Shown: positions 38,040 to 51,110, numbered from the stretch's first letter. The stretch: DNA of 64,000 bases from Citrobacter gillenii (GCF_013337685.1 NZ_SUQN01000003.1:62001-126000); one strand, 5' to 3'. Numbers and translations are program-made. Notes: generated by a model from the sequence alone, not told the origin.

Positions 38040-39413
38040 ATGATGGAAAGTCAACAGCATGGCGATCAGCTAAAGCGCGGTCTTAAAAACCGCCATATAC
38101 AGCTTATCGCGCTGGGTGGCGCGATAGGCACCGGGTTATTCCTCGGTAGCGCGTCCGTTATCCAGTCTGCAGGGCCAGGGATTATCCTGGGTTACGCTAT
38201 CGCCGGTTTTATCGCCTTTTTAATTATGCGCCAGCTAGGTGAAATGGTGGTTGAAGAGCCGGTAGCCGGTTCCTTCAGCCACTTTGCCTATAAGTATTGG
38301 GGCGGGTTCGCTGGATTCTCCTCCGGCTGGAACTACTGGGTGCTGTACGTTCTGGTTGCCATGGCTGAGCTGACTGCCGTCGGAAAATACATCCAGTTCT
38401 GGTACCCGGAGATCCCTACCTGGGCCTCTGCCGCCGTCTTTTTCGTGGCCATCAACGCTATCAACCTGACCAACGTAAAAGTATTCGGTGAGATGGAGTT
38501 CTGGTTTGCCATTATTAAGGTTATTGCGGTCGTGGCGATGATCCTGTTCGGTGGCTGGCTGCTATTTAGCGGCAACGGTGGCCCGCAGGCCAGCGTCAGC
38601 AACCTGTGGGATCAAGGTGGCTTCCTGCCACATGGCTTCACCGGTCTGGTGATGATGATGGCCATTATCATGTTCTCCTTCGGCGGGCTGGAGCTGGTCG
38701 GAATCACTGCGGCTGAAGCGGATAACCCGGAGCAAAGCATTCCAAAAGCGACCAACCAGGTTATTTACCGTATCCTGATTTTCTATGTAGGTTCATTGGC
38801 CGTCCTGCTCTCCCTGATGCCGTGGACGCGCGTAACGGCAGATACCAGCCCATTTGTCCTTATCTTCCACGAACTGGGCGACACGTTTGTGGCTAACGCA
38901 CTGAACGTCGTGGTGCTGACCGCCGCCCTGTCTGTCTATAACAGCTGTGTGTATTGCAACAGTCGTATGCTGTTCGGTCTGGCTCAACAGGGCAACGCGC
39001 CAAAAGCGCTGATGAACGTGGATAAACGTGGCGTTCCGGTGAATACCATCCTCGTCTCCGCGCTGGTCACCGCCCTGTGCGTCCTGATCAACTACCTGGC
39101 ACCGGAATCTGCCTTTGGCTTACTGATGGCACTGGTGGTCTCTGCGCTGGTGATCAACTGGGCGATGATCAGCCTTGCACACATCAAGTTCCGCAAAGCG
39201 AAACAACAGCAGGGCGTCGCCAGTCGCTTTCCGGCGCTGTTCTATCCGCTGGGTAACTGGGTTTGCCTGATTTTCATGGCGGCAGTGCTGGTGATTATGC
39301 TGATGACGCCGGGCATGGCAATCTCCGTTTACCTGATCCCGGTGTGGATTGCTATTCTTGGCGTCGGTTATCTGTGTAAGCAGAAAACAGCCAGAGCGGT
39401 TAAAGCACATTAA
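38040..39413 (+). CDS. aroP: Aromatic amino acid permease
   Basis: Proton-coupled uptake of Phe, Tyr and Trp. 457 residues, 12 membrane spans, APC family amino-acid transporter signatures: IQLIALGGAIGTGLFLGSA in TM1, EMVVEEPVAGSFSHFAYKYWG, GLELVGITAAEADNPEQSIPKA, NSCVYCNSRMLFGLAQQGNAP. It has two adjacent ATGs (38040 and 38043); GAGGTTTC precedes them. It is followed by a strong stem-loop. Confidence 0.97.
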   Translation: MMESQQHGDQLKRGLKNRHIQLIALGGAIGTGLFLGSASVIQSAGPGIILGYAIAGFIAFLIMRQLGEMVVEEPVAGSFSHFAYKYWGGFAGFSSGWNYWVLYVLVAMAELTAVGKYIQFWYPEIPTWASAAVFFVAINAINLTNVKVFGEMEFWFAIIKVIAVVAMILFGGWLLFSGNGGPQASVSNLWDQGGFLPHGFTGLVMMMAIIMFSFGGLELVGITAAEADNPEQSIPKATNQVIYRILIFYVGSLAVLLSLMPWTRVTADTSPFVLIFHELGDTFVANALNVVVLTAALSVYNSCVYCNSRMLFGLAQQGNAPKALMNVDKRGVPVNTILVSALVTALCVLINYLAPESAFGLLMALVVSALVINWAMISLAHIKFRKAKQQQGVASRFPALFYPLGNWVCLIFMAAVLVIMLMTPGMAISVYLIPVWIAILGVGYLCKQKTARAVKAH

Positions 39414-39419
39414 TTTTCA

Positions 39420-39443
39420 CCCCCTGCCTGCAAAGGCAGGGGG
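39420..39443 (+). terminator. Stem-loop after aroP
   Basis: CCCCCTGCC and GGCAGGGGG pair perfectly over 9 bases around TGCAAA, seven bases past the aroP stop. Few U follow, so it may act more as a 3'-end block. Confidence 0.7.
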
Positions 39444-39568
39444 TGTTACCTGCCTCACACTTTCCCACAGACGACTATTTCATCCATATCAGCGGCGCTA
39501 TCCTGCAACGCAAAAACACGTTCACCAGACAATAATTCTCTCCATATCTTATTTATGGAGCGCAGTTG

Positions 39569-40975
39569 ATGGAAACCAGTAAACTGTCGGTGAAAGAAAA
39601 AATCGGCTATGGTATGGGCGATGCCGGATGCAACATCATATTTGGCGCTATCATGCTGTTTGTTAACTATTTTTATACTGACATATTTGGCCTCGCCCCT
39701 GCATTGGTCGGCGTTTTATTACTCTCAGTTCGCGTTATTGATGCCGTAACTGACCCTATAATGGGCGCAATGGCCGATCGCACACGCAGTAAATATGGTC
39801 GGTTTCGTCCATGGCTTTTATGGATGGCTTTCCCCTACGCATTATTCAGCGTACTGATGTTTACCACCCCAGAGTGGACGTACAACAGCAAAGTTATCTA
39901 TGCGTTTGTCACTTACTTCCTGCTGTCTATCACCTACACGGCGATCAATATTCCCTACTGCTCACTCGGCAGCGTCATCACCAACGACCCGAAAGAGCGT
40001 GTCGCCTGCCAATCTTATCGCTTTGTGCTGGTGGGCATTGCCACTCTGCTACTTTCTCTCACTTTGCTGCCGATGGCTGACTGGTTCGGTGGAGAAGACA
40101 AAGCGAAGGGCTATCAGATGGCGATGGCCGTGCTGGCCTTTATTGGCATGTGCATGTTCCTGTTTTGCTTTGCGACAGTACGCGAGCGCGTGCGTCCTGC
40201 CGTCCAGACCAACGACGATTTAAAAGCCGATCTGAAAGATGTCTGGAAGAACGATCAGTGGGTAAAAATCCTGTTGTTAACCCTGTGCAACGTCTGCCCG
40301 GGCTTTATTCGCATGGCTGCCACCATGTACTACGTCACCTGGGTTATGCAACAAAGCACGCACTTTGCCACCTTGTTTATTAGCCTCGGCGTTGTCGGCA
40401 TGATGATCGGCAGTATCCTGGCGAAGGTGTTAACCGACCGCTGGTGCAAACTGAAAGTGTTCTTCTGGACCAATATCGTACTGGCGATTTTCTCTGGCGC
40501 GTTTTACTTCTTCGATCCAAAAGCTACCGTGATGATTATGGTGCTCTACTTCCTGCTCAACATCCTGCATCAGATCCCTTCTCCGCTGCACTGGTCGTTG
40601 ATGGCCGATGTCGATGACTACGGCGAGTGGAAGACCGGAAAACGCATCACCGGTATCAGCTTCTCCGGCAACCTGTTCTTCCTGAAACTGGGTCTGGCGA
40701 TTGCCGGGGCAATGGTCGGATTCCTGCTCTCCTGGTACGGTTACGACGCAGGTGCTAAAGCACAAAGCGAGTCCGCCATTAACGGTATCATGCTGCTGTT
40801 CACCCTTATTCCGGGCGTGGGCTATCTGATTACTGCTGGCGTAGTTCGTCTGCTGAAAGTTGACCGCGAGTTTATGCAGCAAATCCAGTCAGACCTGGAA
40901 AAGCGTCGCGCCAACTACCGTGAATTGAATGAGTATCACGACATTAAATCTCCTGAAAATGCAAGGAAAGCCTGA
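39569..40975 (+). CDS. GPH-family sugar:cation symporter
   Basis: 468 residues from ATG 39569 (GGAG eight bases before; the TTG one codon up is unlikely). Twelve spans, of the MelB/XynT/YagG type: GYGMGDAGCNIIFGAIMLF in TM1, DAVTDPIMGAMADRTRSKYGRFRPW, the family's cation-site loop, and SLMADVDDYGEWKTGKRITG, its C-terminal signature. It overlaps the GH43 gene by one base and probably brings in its substrate, an arabinoside or xyloside oligomer. I recall a similar pair beside aroP in Salmonella. Confidence 0.9.
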   Translation: METSKLSVKEKIGYGMGDAGCNIIFGAIMLFVNYFYTDIFGLAPALVGVLLLSVRVIDAVTDPIMGAMADRTRSKYGRFRPWLLWMAFPYALFSVLMFTTPEWTYNSKVIYAFVTYFLLSITYTAINIPYCSLGSVITNDPKERVACQSYRFVLVGIATLLLSLTLLPMADWFGGEDKAKGYQMAMAVLAFIGMCMFLFCFATVRERVRPAVQTNDDLKADLKDVWKNDQWVKILLLTLCNVCPGFIRMAATMYYVTWVMQQSTHFATLFISLGVVGMMIGSILAKVLTDRWCKLKVFFWTNIVLAIFSGAFYFFDPKATVMIMVLYFLLNILHQIPSPLHWSLMADVDDYGEWKTGKRITGISFSGNLFFLKLGLAIAGAMVGFLLSWYGYDAGAKAQSESAINGIMLLFTLIPGVGYLITAGVVRLLKVDREFMQQIQSDLEKRRANYRELNEYHDIKSPENARKA

Positions 40976-41925
40976 TGAATCAGTGGCCTAACCCCTTTAT
41001 CGAACAGCGTGCCGATCCGTTTATTCTCCGTGACGGCAGCCACTATTATTTCATTGCTTCTGTACCGGAATACGATCGTCTGGAGATCCGGCGGGCTGAC
41101 TCCCTGGAAGGACTACGCACCGCCGCTGCGGTGGTTGTCTGGCGCAAACCAGACAGCGGCCCGATGAGCGAACTGATCTGGGCACCGGAGATCCATCATA
41201 TTGCTGGCAAGTGGTACATCTATTTTGCCGCTACGCACACTCAGGCACTCGACAAGCTGGGAATGTTCCAGCACCGCATGTTCGCCCTCGAGTGTGCTGA
41301 TGCCGACCCGCTAACCGGCACCTGGACAGAGAAAGGCCAGATTAAAACGCAGTTTGATACCTTCGCCCTGGACGCCACCACTTTTAACCACCAGGGAAAG
41401 CAGTGGTATCTGTGGGCGCAAAAATCCCCCGATATTGCCGGGAATTCCAATATTTATCTCGCGGAGCTGGAAAATCCGTGGACGATTAAAGGCGAGCCGG
41501 TAATGCTCAGTCATCCAGAGTACGACTGGGAGTGCCGTGGCTTTTGGGTCAACGAAGGCCCTGCCGTGATGGTGCACGGCGACAAACTGTTCATCAGCTA
41601 TTCCGCCAGCGCCACCGACGAAAACTACTGCATGGGGTTACTGTGGATTGATCTCAGTGCCGATCCACTGAACCCGGATAACTGGCACAAATCTCCGCGT
41701 CCTGTCTTTACCACCAGCTACGAGAATCGTCAGTTCGGACCGGGACATAATAGCTTTACGCAAACGCCGGAAGGGGAAGATGTACTGGTGTACCATGCGA
41801 GGAACTACACCGAGATTGAGGGCGACCCGCTATACGATCCCAACCGCCATACACGTTTGAAACTCGTACGCTGGGACGAAAACGGCATGCCGGATTTCGG
41901 CATCCCGCCTGCTGATACATTCTAA
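40975..41925 (+). CDS. GH43 family glycosidase (arabinofuranosidase/xylosidase type)
   Basis: 316 residues, no signal peptide, so the substrate must first be imported. Five-bladed propeller with the three GH43 acids: Asp14 in ADPFILRDG (base), Asp133 in FALDATTF (pKa modulator), Glu194 in VNEGPAV (acid). The ELIWAPEIHHI and GPGHNSFTQT motifs are typical of the arabinan/arabinofuranosidase branch. ATG overlaps the symporter stop (TGATG), so translation is coupled. The exact linkage split is unknown. Confidence 0.9.
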   Translation: MNQWPNPFIEQRADPFILRDGSHYYFIASVPEYDRLEIRRADSLEGLRTAAAVVVWRKPDSGPMSELIWAPEIHHIAGKWYIYFAATHTQALDKLGMFQHRMFALECADADPLTGTWTEKGQIKTQFDTFALDATTFNHQGKQWYLWAQKSPDIAGNSNIYLAELENPWTIKGEPVMLSHPEYDWECRGFWVNEGPAVMVHGDKLFISYSASATDENYCMGLLWIDLSADPLNPDNWHKSPRPVFTTSYENRQFGPGHNSFTQTPEGEDVLVYHARNYTEIEGDPLYDPNRHTRLKLVRWDENGMPDFGIPPADTF

Positions 41926-41931
41926 AACCAT

Positions 41932-42002
41932 TGCCCGGTGGCGCTGCGCTTACCGGGCCTACATATGGTGTAGGCCGGATAAGCGTTAGCGCCATCCGGC
42001 AT
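41932..42002. repeat. BIME (two inverted REPs)
   Basis: REP halves TGCCCGGTGGCGCTGCGCTT (first) and GTAGGCCGGATAAGCGTTAG (second) face each other with a short linker between convergent GH43 and ampE genes. Confidence 0.88.
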
Positions 42003-42006
42003 AACG

Positions 42007-42857
42007 CTATACTAATGTCCCATAAATGGTCAGTAACGCAATAATCACCACCACCACAAACGATGTCTTTTTCGCCAGCGCCACGGCGGCTTTTGGCGTT
42101 TCGACTTTATCGGTGTGCGGTTCGCGCGCCAACGAGAACTGCGCCAGACGTGTTAACACCTGATACTGCGAAGTATGCAAATCCGCCAGAGAAGCAAACC
42201 ACGCAGGCAGCGCCTTCTCACCATGCCCCAACAGCGCATAAACCACACCCGCCAACCGCACGGGGATCCAGTCCAGCACATGCAGGATCGCATCAATTCC
42301 TGACTGCAAACGCTGATGCGGTGTCTGATAGCGTGCCAGCCAGGACTGCCATGCACGTAAAAAGGCATAACCGACCAGCGTCACCGGACCCCACGCGCCG
42401 CCGACAATCAGCCAGAACAGCGGTGCCAGATAAAAGCGAAAGTTATTCCACAACAGCGCATTTTGCAGCTCGCGTAAATACTCACGCTCATTGCACTCCG
42501 GCGGGACGCCATGGATCAGCGTTAACTCACTGGCCATCGCCTCACGGGCATGGGCATCATTGCGCAACGCCGCATTCAGGTACGCATGATAATGCAGACG
42601 CACCTTACCCGCGCCGATGCACAGCACGCCAATTAAGATCCACACCACCAGCAGCGGAACGTTAAACAGCAGCCCGTACAGCGCACGCAGCAGCAGGAAT
42701 GTCACCCCCATCGCTATCATTGTCATGCCAAGGGTTCGGGCCATAGAAAAATGCTTAATCCGGCGAAAAAAGGCTTCCGTTCGGTGATCGAGCTGCCAGT
42801 GTTCACCCAGCTTAAACAAGCGCTCAACGATCAGCACCAGTAATGTTGTAAACAGCG

Positions 42858-42861
<4 letters not shown>
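42007..42861 (-). CDS. ampE: Inner-membrane protein of the ampDE operon
   Basis: 284 residues with hydrophobic segments near the N terminus ([16 protein letters not shown]), at 45-90 ([36 protein letters not shown]), near 145-165 and at the C terminus ([19 protein letters not shown]). Its role in beta-lactamase signalling is unclear; it resembles CobD-like membrane proteins. It overlaps ampD by four bases. Confidence 0.95.
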
Positions 42862-44402
<1,541 letters not shown>

Positions 44403-44415
44403 TTGCTCATGGTAA

Positions 44416-44485
44416 TGCCCGATGGCGCTTCGCTTATCGGGCCTACAACCCCAGCCGGATAAAGCATTTACGCTGCCATCCGGCA
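44416..44485. repeat. BIME (two inverted REPs) after nadC
   Basis: TGCCCGATGGCGCTTCGCTT begins the first REP and GCCATCCGGCA ends the second; they form inverted copies in the nadC-ppdD gap. Confidence 0.88.
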
Positions 44486-44633
44486 GTTTCTTCGCATTCC
44501 CTCGCAAATACGTTGTCTGCTTGTGTAATTTCGTAAAAACCCTCTGAACCTGCCTTCCCGTTCTATTTTTTGCCCCTCGCCTAAGTACCTTCCGGTTTGC
44601 CACAGTAGCGTCAGCTAACTCAAGGAGCGAACT

Positions 44634-45071
44634 ATGGACAAGCAACGAGGCTTCACGCTTATCGAACTGATGGTGGTCATTGGCATCATTGCCATTCTCA
44701 GCGCCATCGGTATTCCGGCTTATCAGAACTATCTACGTAAGGCGGCACTGACCGACATGCTGCAAACCTTTGTCCCCTATCGTACTGCTGTCGAGCTCTG
44801 CGCGCTGGAGCATGGTGGTACGGATACCTGTGATGCCGGGGCCAATGGTATTCCCTCTCCTGCCACCACGCGCTATGTCTCCGGCATGAGCGTCGAAAAA
44901 GGCGTCGTCAGCCTCACCGGGCAGGAAAGCCTCAACGGTCTGAGCGTCACCCTGACACCCAACTGGGACAATGCCAACGGTATTACCGGCTGGAGCCGTA
45001 ATTGCAACATCCAAAATGACGGTGCTTTGCAGCAGGCCTGTGAAGACGTTTTCCGTTTTGATGCCAACTAA
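44634..45071 (+). CDS. ppdD: Type IV major prepilin
   Basis: 145 residues. The leader peptide MDKQRG is cleaved by prepilin peptidase before the methylated Phe of FTLIELMVVIGIIAILSAIGIPAYQNYLRKA (split motif). The Glu5 of the mature protein is present. Two cysteine pairs are likely (LCALEHGGTDTC and NCNIQ...QACED). It starts the ppdD-hofB-hofC operon. The prepilin peptidase and most assembly genes are not in the window. Confidence 0.95.
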   Translation: MDKQRGFTLIELMVVIGIIAILSAIGIPAYQNYLRKAALTDMLQTFVPYRTAVELCALEHGGTDTCDAGANGIPSPATTRYVSGMSVEKGVVSLTGQESLNGLSVTLTPNWDNANGITGWSRNCNIQNDGALQQACEDVFRFDAN

Positions 45072-45080
45072 GGAACAAAG

Positions 45081-46466
45081 ATGAATACCACGCAACTGAC
45101 GGCACTATGCCAACGCTATCAAGGAATATTACTGGATGCAGACAATGACGTGGTTCACATCGCCGTCGTGGATGCGCCTTCCCACGAACTGCTGGATGCA
45201 CTGCATTTTGCCACGACCAGACGCATCGACATCGTGTGCTGGACGCGCCAGCAAATGGAAGGTCATGCGCACAAACCGCGGCAAATGCTGCCAGCGGTCA
45301 TCCCTGAAAGCAGCGCGACAGCAGCAGAATTACTCACACAGACGCTACAATCCGCGCTGGTAAAACGGGCATCTGATATTCACATTGAGCCCGCACAACA
45401 TCACTATCGGATACGGCTACGCGTAGATGGCGTGCTGCACACGTTACCGGAGGTGTTGACGGAGAGGGGTATTGCGCTTACCGCAAGGTTAAAAGTGCTG
45501 GCCAGTCTGGACATTGCCGAGCACCGACTACCGCAGGATGGGCAATTTACCGTTGAGATTTCAGGTGCCCCCATCTCATTTCGCATTGCGACACTCCCCT
45601 GTCGCTACGGAGAAAAAGTGGTGTTACGCCTGCTGCATCAGGTTGAGCAGGCGTTGGAAATTAACGCGCTGGGTATGCAGGACGCGCAGATGGTCGCCTT
45701 TGCGCAAGCCTTACAGCAGCCTCAAGGGTTGATTCTGGTCACCGGTCCGACCGGAAGTGGCAAAACGGTCACGCTTTACAGCGCGCTACAAACCCGAAAT
45801 ACCCCGGAGGTGAATCTGTGTAGTGTAGAAGATCCGGTTGAGATCCCGATTGACGGGGTAAACCAGACGCAAATTCACCCACGCGCAGGCCTGACGTTTC
45901 AGGGTGTATTACGTGCACTGCTGCGCCAGGATCCCGACATTATTATGGTGGGTGAAATCCGCGACGGTGAAACAGCAGAGATCGCCCTTAAAGCCGCGCA
46001 AACCGGTCATCTGGTTCTTTCAACGCTGCATACTAACTCCACCAGTGAAACACTGGTACGCCTGCAGCAAATGGGCGTCGCCCGATGGATGATCGCCTCC
46101 GCGCTGACGCTGGTTATCGCCCAGCGATTAGTCAGAAAGCTGTGCCCCCATTGTCGGCAGCGCCTTGATGTCCCGGTCACGCTGCCAGCATCGCTCTGGC
46201 CCACGCCGCTTCCGCGCTGGCAGGCTCCAGGCTGCGAACACTGCTATCAGGGATTTTATGGCCGCACGGCGCTGTTTGAAGTTCTGCCCATCACACCCAC
46301 AGTGCGCCAGCTCATCGCTAACGGTACCACTGCTGACATAGTGGAATCCGGCGCCCATCAGGCGGGAATGAATTCACTTTTCGAGAACGGATGTCAGGCG
46401 GTTGAAAGAGGGTTAACGACGTTTGAAGAGCTCATCCGTGTACTGGGCATGCCCCATGCCCGTTAA
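45081..46466 (+). CDS. hofB: Type IV pilus assembly ATPase (GspE/PilB family)
   Basis: 461 residues. Walker A GPTGSGKTVTLY, Asp box GVNQTQIHPRAGLTF nearby, Walker B DIIMVGEIRDGETAEIALKAAQTGH (split motif) and His box LSTLHTN. The CxxC...CxxC zinc motif is LCPHC and GCEHCYQG. The shorter N-terminal region matches E. coli HofB. Powers pilus extension; the neighbours give pilin and platform protein. Overlaps hofC by 11 bases. Confidence 0.95.
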   Translation: MNTTQLTALCQRYQGILLDADNDVVHIAVVDAPSHELLDALHFATTRRIDIVCWTRQQMEGHAHKPRQMLPAVIPESSATAAELLTQTLQSALVKRASDIHIEPAQHHYRIRLRVDGVLHTLPEVLTERGIALTARLKVLASLDIAEHRLPQDGQFTVEISGAPISFRIATLPCRYGEKVVLRLLHQVEQALEINALGMQDAQMVAFAQALQQPQGLILVTGPTGSGKTVTLYSALQTRNTPEVNLCSVEDPVEIPIDGVNQTQIHPRAGLTFQGVLRALLRQDPDIIMVGEIRDGETAEIALKAAQTGHLVLSTLHTNSTSETLVRLQQMGVARWMIASALTLVIAQRLVRKLCPHCRQRLDVPVTLPASLWPTPLPRWQAPGCEHCYQGFYGRTALFEVLPITPTVRQLIANGTTADIVESGAHQAGMNSLFENGCQAVERGLTTFEELIRVLGMPHAR

Positions 46467-47658
46467 GCAACTCTGGCGATGGCAAGGCATAAACGCTCAG
46501 GGTCAGCCAGCAGAAGGGGCGCTATGGTCGGACGATCGCCCCTCGCTGGTCTATGCGCTGCAACAACTGCACATTACGCCAACTCGTATTAAGAGTATGC
46601 GTGTTAAAACCTCGCACTGGCGTAGAGAACAAAGCACGGAAGTCATACACCAGTTAGCCACATTACTGAAAGCAGGGTTGACGCTTTGCGACGGATTAAC
46701 ACTGCTTGCCGACCAGCATCCCAGCAATCAGTGGCAGGCACTACTGCGCTCGCTGGCTTACGACATGGAACAAGGTATGTCACTGTCCGCCTCGCTGTCG
46801 CGTTGGCAACACGTTTTTCCGCCACTTTACCAGGCGATGATTCGCACCGGAGAGCTTACCGGCAAACTGGACGTCTGCTGTTTTGAACTGGCCCGCCAGC
46901 AGACACAACAGCAGCAGCTGACCGATAAAGTTAAAAAAGCACTGCGTTACCCAGTCATCATTCTCACCATGGCGGTAATGGTCGTCATCGCGATGCTGCA
47001 CTTTGTACTACCTGAATTTGCCGCCATCTATCGTACGTTCAACACCCCGCTACCGGCGTTAACGCAGGGGATTATGACCCTTGCCCATTACAGCAGTCGA
47101 TGGGGATGGATGATCGGATTACTCGGCCTGGTGCTGGGGGTGACATATAGCCTGATACAGCAAAAACCGTCCTGGCTTATTCTGCGTCAGCGTTTTTTGC
47201 TGCGCTGTCCGGTTATGGGACCGCTGGTCAGGGGCCAAAAACTCACGCAGATCTTCACCGTTCTGGCGTTGACGCAAAACGCGGGAATTCCCTTTCTACA
47301 AGGTCTGGAGAGCGTAGCGGAAACCCTCGCCTGCCCTTTCTGGTCACAACGATTAGCGCAGGTACACCGAGACATCAGTGCCGGAAAACCGGTCTGGCAA
47401 GGGCTGAAAAATGCAGGAGAATTTAGTCCACTGTGTTTACAGCTGGTGAGAACCGGTGAAGCTTCCGGCTCGCTGGATGCGATGTTGCATAATTTGGCCC
47501 GGCATCATAGCGAAAACACAATGTCTCAGGCCGAGAATCTGGCTGCGCTGCTTGAGCCTGCATTGCTTGTGATTACGGGATTAATTATCGGCACGCTGGT
47601 AGTGGCGATGTATTTACCGATTTTTCATCTGGGAGATGCGATGAGCGGAATGGGGTAA
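46456..47658 (+). CDS. hofC: Type IV pilus inner-membrane platform protein (PilC/GspF family)
   Basis: 400 residues from ATG 46456 (MPVKQLWRW), the E. coli length; an upstream start in the hofB tail is less likely. Two GspF domains (TLLKAGLTLCDGLTLLADQHPS and TQNAGIPFLQGLESVAETL) and three spans, near 166-190, 212-240, and the C terminus (LLVITGLIIGTLVVAMYLPIF). It anchors the ATPase to the pilus base. Confidence 0.95.
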   Translation: MPVKQLWRWQGINAQGQPAEGALWSDDRPSLVYALQQLHITPTRIKSMRVKTSHWRREQSTEVIHQLATLLKAGLTLCDGLTLLADQHPSNQWQALLRSLAYDMEQGMSLSASLSRWQHVFPPLYQAMIRTGELTGKLDVCCFELARQQTQQQQLTDKVKKALRYPVIILTMAVMVVIAMLHFVLPEFAAIYRTFNTPLPALTQGIMTLAHYSSRWGWMIGLLGLVLGVTYSLIQQKPSWLILRQRFLLRCPVMGPLVRGQKLTQIFTVLALTQNAGIPFLQGLESVAETLACPFWSQRLAQVHRDISAGKPVWQGLKNAGEFSPLCLQLVRTGEASGSLDAMLHNLARHHSENTMSQAENLAALLEPALLVITGLIIGTLVVAMYLPIFHLGDAMSGMG

Positions 47659-47665
47659 ATTCAGA

Positions 47666-47745
47666 TGCCGGATGGCGGCGTAAACGCCTTATCCGGCCTA
47701 CGAAAATCATGAACGTAGGCCTGATAAGCTGAGCGCCATCAGGCA
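47666..47745. repeat. BIME (two inverted REPs) between hofC and guaC
   Basis: TGCCGGATGGCGGCGTAAAC opens the first REP and GCGCCATCAGGCA closes the second. It lies between convergent genes and probably ends both transcripts. Confidence 0.9.
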
Positions 47746-47767
47746 TTTTACAGCGTGCTATGTGTTC

Positions 47768-48811
47768 TTACAGGCTATTGAAAATACGGTTTTCTTGTTC
47801 CTGCACACGAATAAAGGTTGTACGTTTGGTCAACTCTTTCAGACGAGACGCGCCGACGTAAGTGCAGGCAGAACGCAGGCCGCCGAGGATATCACGGGCG
47901 GTATTCTCAACCGGACCGCGCAGTGGCAGCTTAACGGTTTTACCTTCTGCTGCACGGTACTGGGCAACACCACCCACGTGACGCGTCATGGCGGACTCAG
48001 AGCTCATACCGTAGAACAGCATAAATTTCTCACCGTTCTCTTCCACCACTTTACCGCCGCTTTCTTCGTGACCGGCCAGCATACCACCCAGCATGACGAA
48101 GTCTGCACCGCCGCCAAACGCTTTTGCCACGTCACCCGGCATCGTGCAACCGCCATCGCTGACAATCATACCGCCCAGACCGTGTGCAGCATCCGCACAT
48201 TCGATAACCGCTGACAGCTGCGGATAGCCCACGCCGGTTTTTACTCGTGTGGTACAAACAGAACCAGGACCAATACCGACTTTGACGATATCCGCGCCAG
48301 AAAGCACCAGCTCTTCACACATTTCACCGGTCACCACATTACCGGCACAGATTGTTTTCGTCGGCCATGCTTCGCGTGCTTTCGACACAAACTGAACGAA
48401 ATGCTCTGAGTAGCCATTTGCCACATCAATGCAAATGAAGTTCAGCGCAGGATTCAGCGCCAGAATTTGTTTGGTTTTTTCGAAATCGGTGTCAGATGTC
48501 CCAGTCGAAACCATCACGTGTTTGATGACATCAGCAGATGCATTCGCAACGAAAGCAGACCAGTCTTCTACGGAATAGTGTTTATGTACAGCAGTCAGAA
48601 TGTCGAAAGAGGCAAGCGCGGTTGCCATAGCAAACGTTCCGACAGTGTCCATATTTGCGGCGATGATTGGCACGCCGGACCATTTCTGACCTGAATGTTT
48701 AAAGGTAAATTGACGTTCCAGCTCAACATCGGAACGGCTTTTGAGAGTAGAACGCTTAGGGCGGATAAGAACGTCTTTGAAACCTAACTTCAGATCTTCT
48801 TCGATACGCAT
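47768..48811 (-). CDS. guaC: GMP reductase
   Basis: NADPH-dependent deamination of GMP to IMP, which feeds guanine back to adenine nucleotides. 347 residues, the E. coli length. IMPDH-type barrel with the catalytic Cys in [11 protein letters not shown], and [21 protein letters not shown] and GMSSESAM motifs. It is divergent from coaE with 225 bases between. The gap has no gene; TTTGATAATCAAA (near 49000-49012) is a short dyad of unknown meaning. Confidence 0.97.
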   Translation of the reverse strand: MRIEEDLKLGFKDVLIRPKRSTLKSRSDVELERQFTFKHSGQKWSGVPIIAANMDTVGTFAMATALASFDILTAVHKHYSVEDWSAFVANASADVIKHVMVSTGTSDTDFEKTKQILALNPALNFICIDVANGYSEHFVQFVSKAREAWPTKTICAGNVVTGEMCEELVLSGADIVKVGIGPGSVCTTRVKTGVGYPQLSAVIECADAAHGLGGMIVSDGGCTMPGDVAKAFGGGADFVMLGGMLAGHEESGGKVVEENGEKFMLFYGMSSESAMTRHVGGVAQYRAAEGKTVKLPLRGPVENTARDILGGLRSACTYVGASRLKELTKRTTFIRVQEQENRIFNSL

Positions 48812-49036
48812 GTGCGGATTCCTGGGGTTAATGGCGAAAAATCGAAACTCACAACTCCAGTGACGCTATCATACGCACTAATCAATACCGCGCAAGACTG
48901 CGAAATTCTCTTTTTTTACGCTACAATCCCATAAATTTACCTGGCGCAGAGTAGGTCAATCCTGCAGCAGCCTCGCCTTCGCATGCTTAACTTTTAACTG
49001 TTTGATAATCAAACTTAAACTCCAGGATCCGGATCT

Positions 49037-50400
<1,364 letters not shown>

Positions 50401-50409
50401 GGAGTAAAC

Positions 50410-50604
50410 ATGTCTGAACAAACCATCGTCAACTGCCCAACCTGTGGTAAACCCGTCGTCTGGGGGGACGTGAGTCCGTTTCGCCCATTTTGCTGTAAAC
50501 GCTGTCAGTTAATCGATTTGGGCGAATGGGCCGCAGAAGAGAAGCGTATTCCCAGCTCCGGCGACTTATCAGAAAGCGATGACTGGAGTGAAGAGCAGAA
50601 GTAA
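50410..50604 (+). CDS. yacG: DNA gyrase inhibitor YacG, zinc protein
   Basis: 64 residues. Zinc site CPTCGK and [13 protein letters not shown] (CxxC and CxxxC type), acidic tail. The E. coli protein binds GyrB and inhibits gyrase. Last of the coaE-zapD-yacG unit. Confidence 0.95.
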   Translation: MSEQTIVNCPTCGKPVVWGDVSPFRPFCCKRCQLIDLGEWAAEEKRIPSSGDLSESDDWSEEQK

Positions 50605-50616
50605 TTCTGCTAAAGC

Positions 50617-50693
50617 GTAGGCCGGATAAGGCAACGCCGCATCCGGCATTTTTATGCCATTCTGCCGGATGACGCTGCGCTTATCAGGCCTAC
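50617..50693. repeat. BIME (two inverted REPs) between yacG and mutT
   Basis: GTAGGCCGGATAAGGCAACG opens the first REP and TTATCAGGCCTAC closes the second; both lie between convergent genes. Confidence 0.9.
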
Positions 50694-50705
50694 GAATACC
50701 GTTCA

Positions 50706-51095
50706 TTATCCCGCAATCAGCTTGTTAATCACCGGTTCATTGGCCGGCGGAAAATCCTCTGCATTCAGTGCAGACTGCGCAACCCACTGCGCCGGTTGCC
50801 CCTCTTTACCCCATGGCTCACCTTCCCAGCTGTCGACCAGCCAGAACCACAGCGTGATGTGTCGGTCCGGGAACGCGTACTCCAGCTTTTCGAACAGCGT
50901 ACTATGAACGGGTGTAATCCCGACTTCTTCCTGTAGCTCTCGAATCAGCGCCTGCTCAGGGGTTTCGCCTGCTTCAATTTTGCCACCGGGGAATTCCAGC
51001 TTATTCGCCATGTGGGCATCCGCGGCACGCTGAGTAATAAAAATCTCTTTTTGCTGATTACGAATAATCCCAACGGCAATTTGCAGTATTTTCAT
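50706..51095 (-). CDS. mutT: 8-oxo-dGTP diphosphatase
   Basis: Removes oxidised dGTP and prevents A:T to C:G changes. 129 residues with the Nudix box GGKIEAGETPEQALIREL followed by QEEVGI. It lies 57 bases after secA on the same strand, across a strong palindrome. Confidence 0.96.
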   Translation of the reverse strand: MKILQIAVGIIRNQQKEIFITQRAADAHMANKLEFPGGKIEAGETPEQALIRELQEEVGITPVHSTLFEKLEYAFPDRHITLWFWLVDSWEGEPWGKEGQPAQWVAQSALNAEDFPPANEPVINKLIAG

Positions 51096-51110
51096 TTTGT
51101 TTATCCATAA

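Noticed and set aside
37813-38043. 76-codon frame upstream of aroP
   Set aside because: Lies in the A+T-rich regulatory gap, lacks a good ribosome site and shows no family resemblance.
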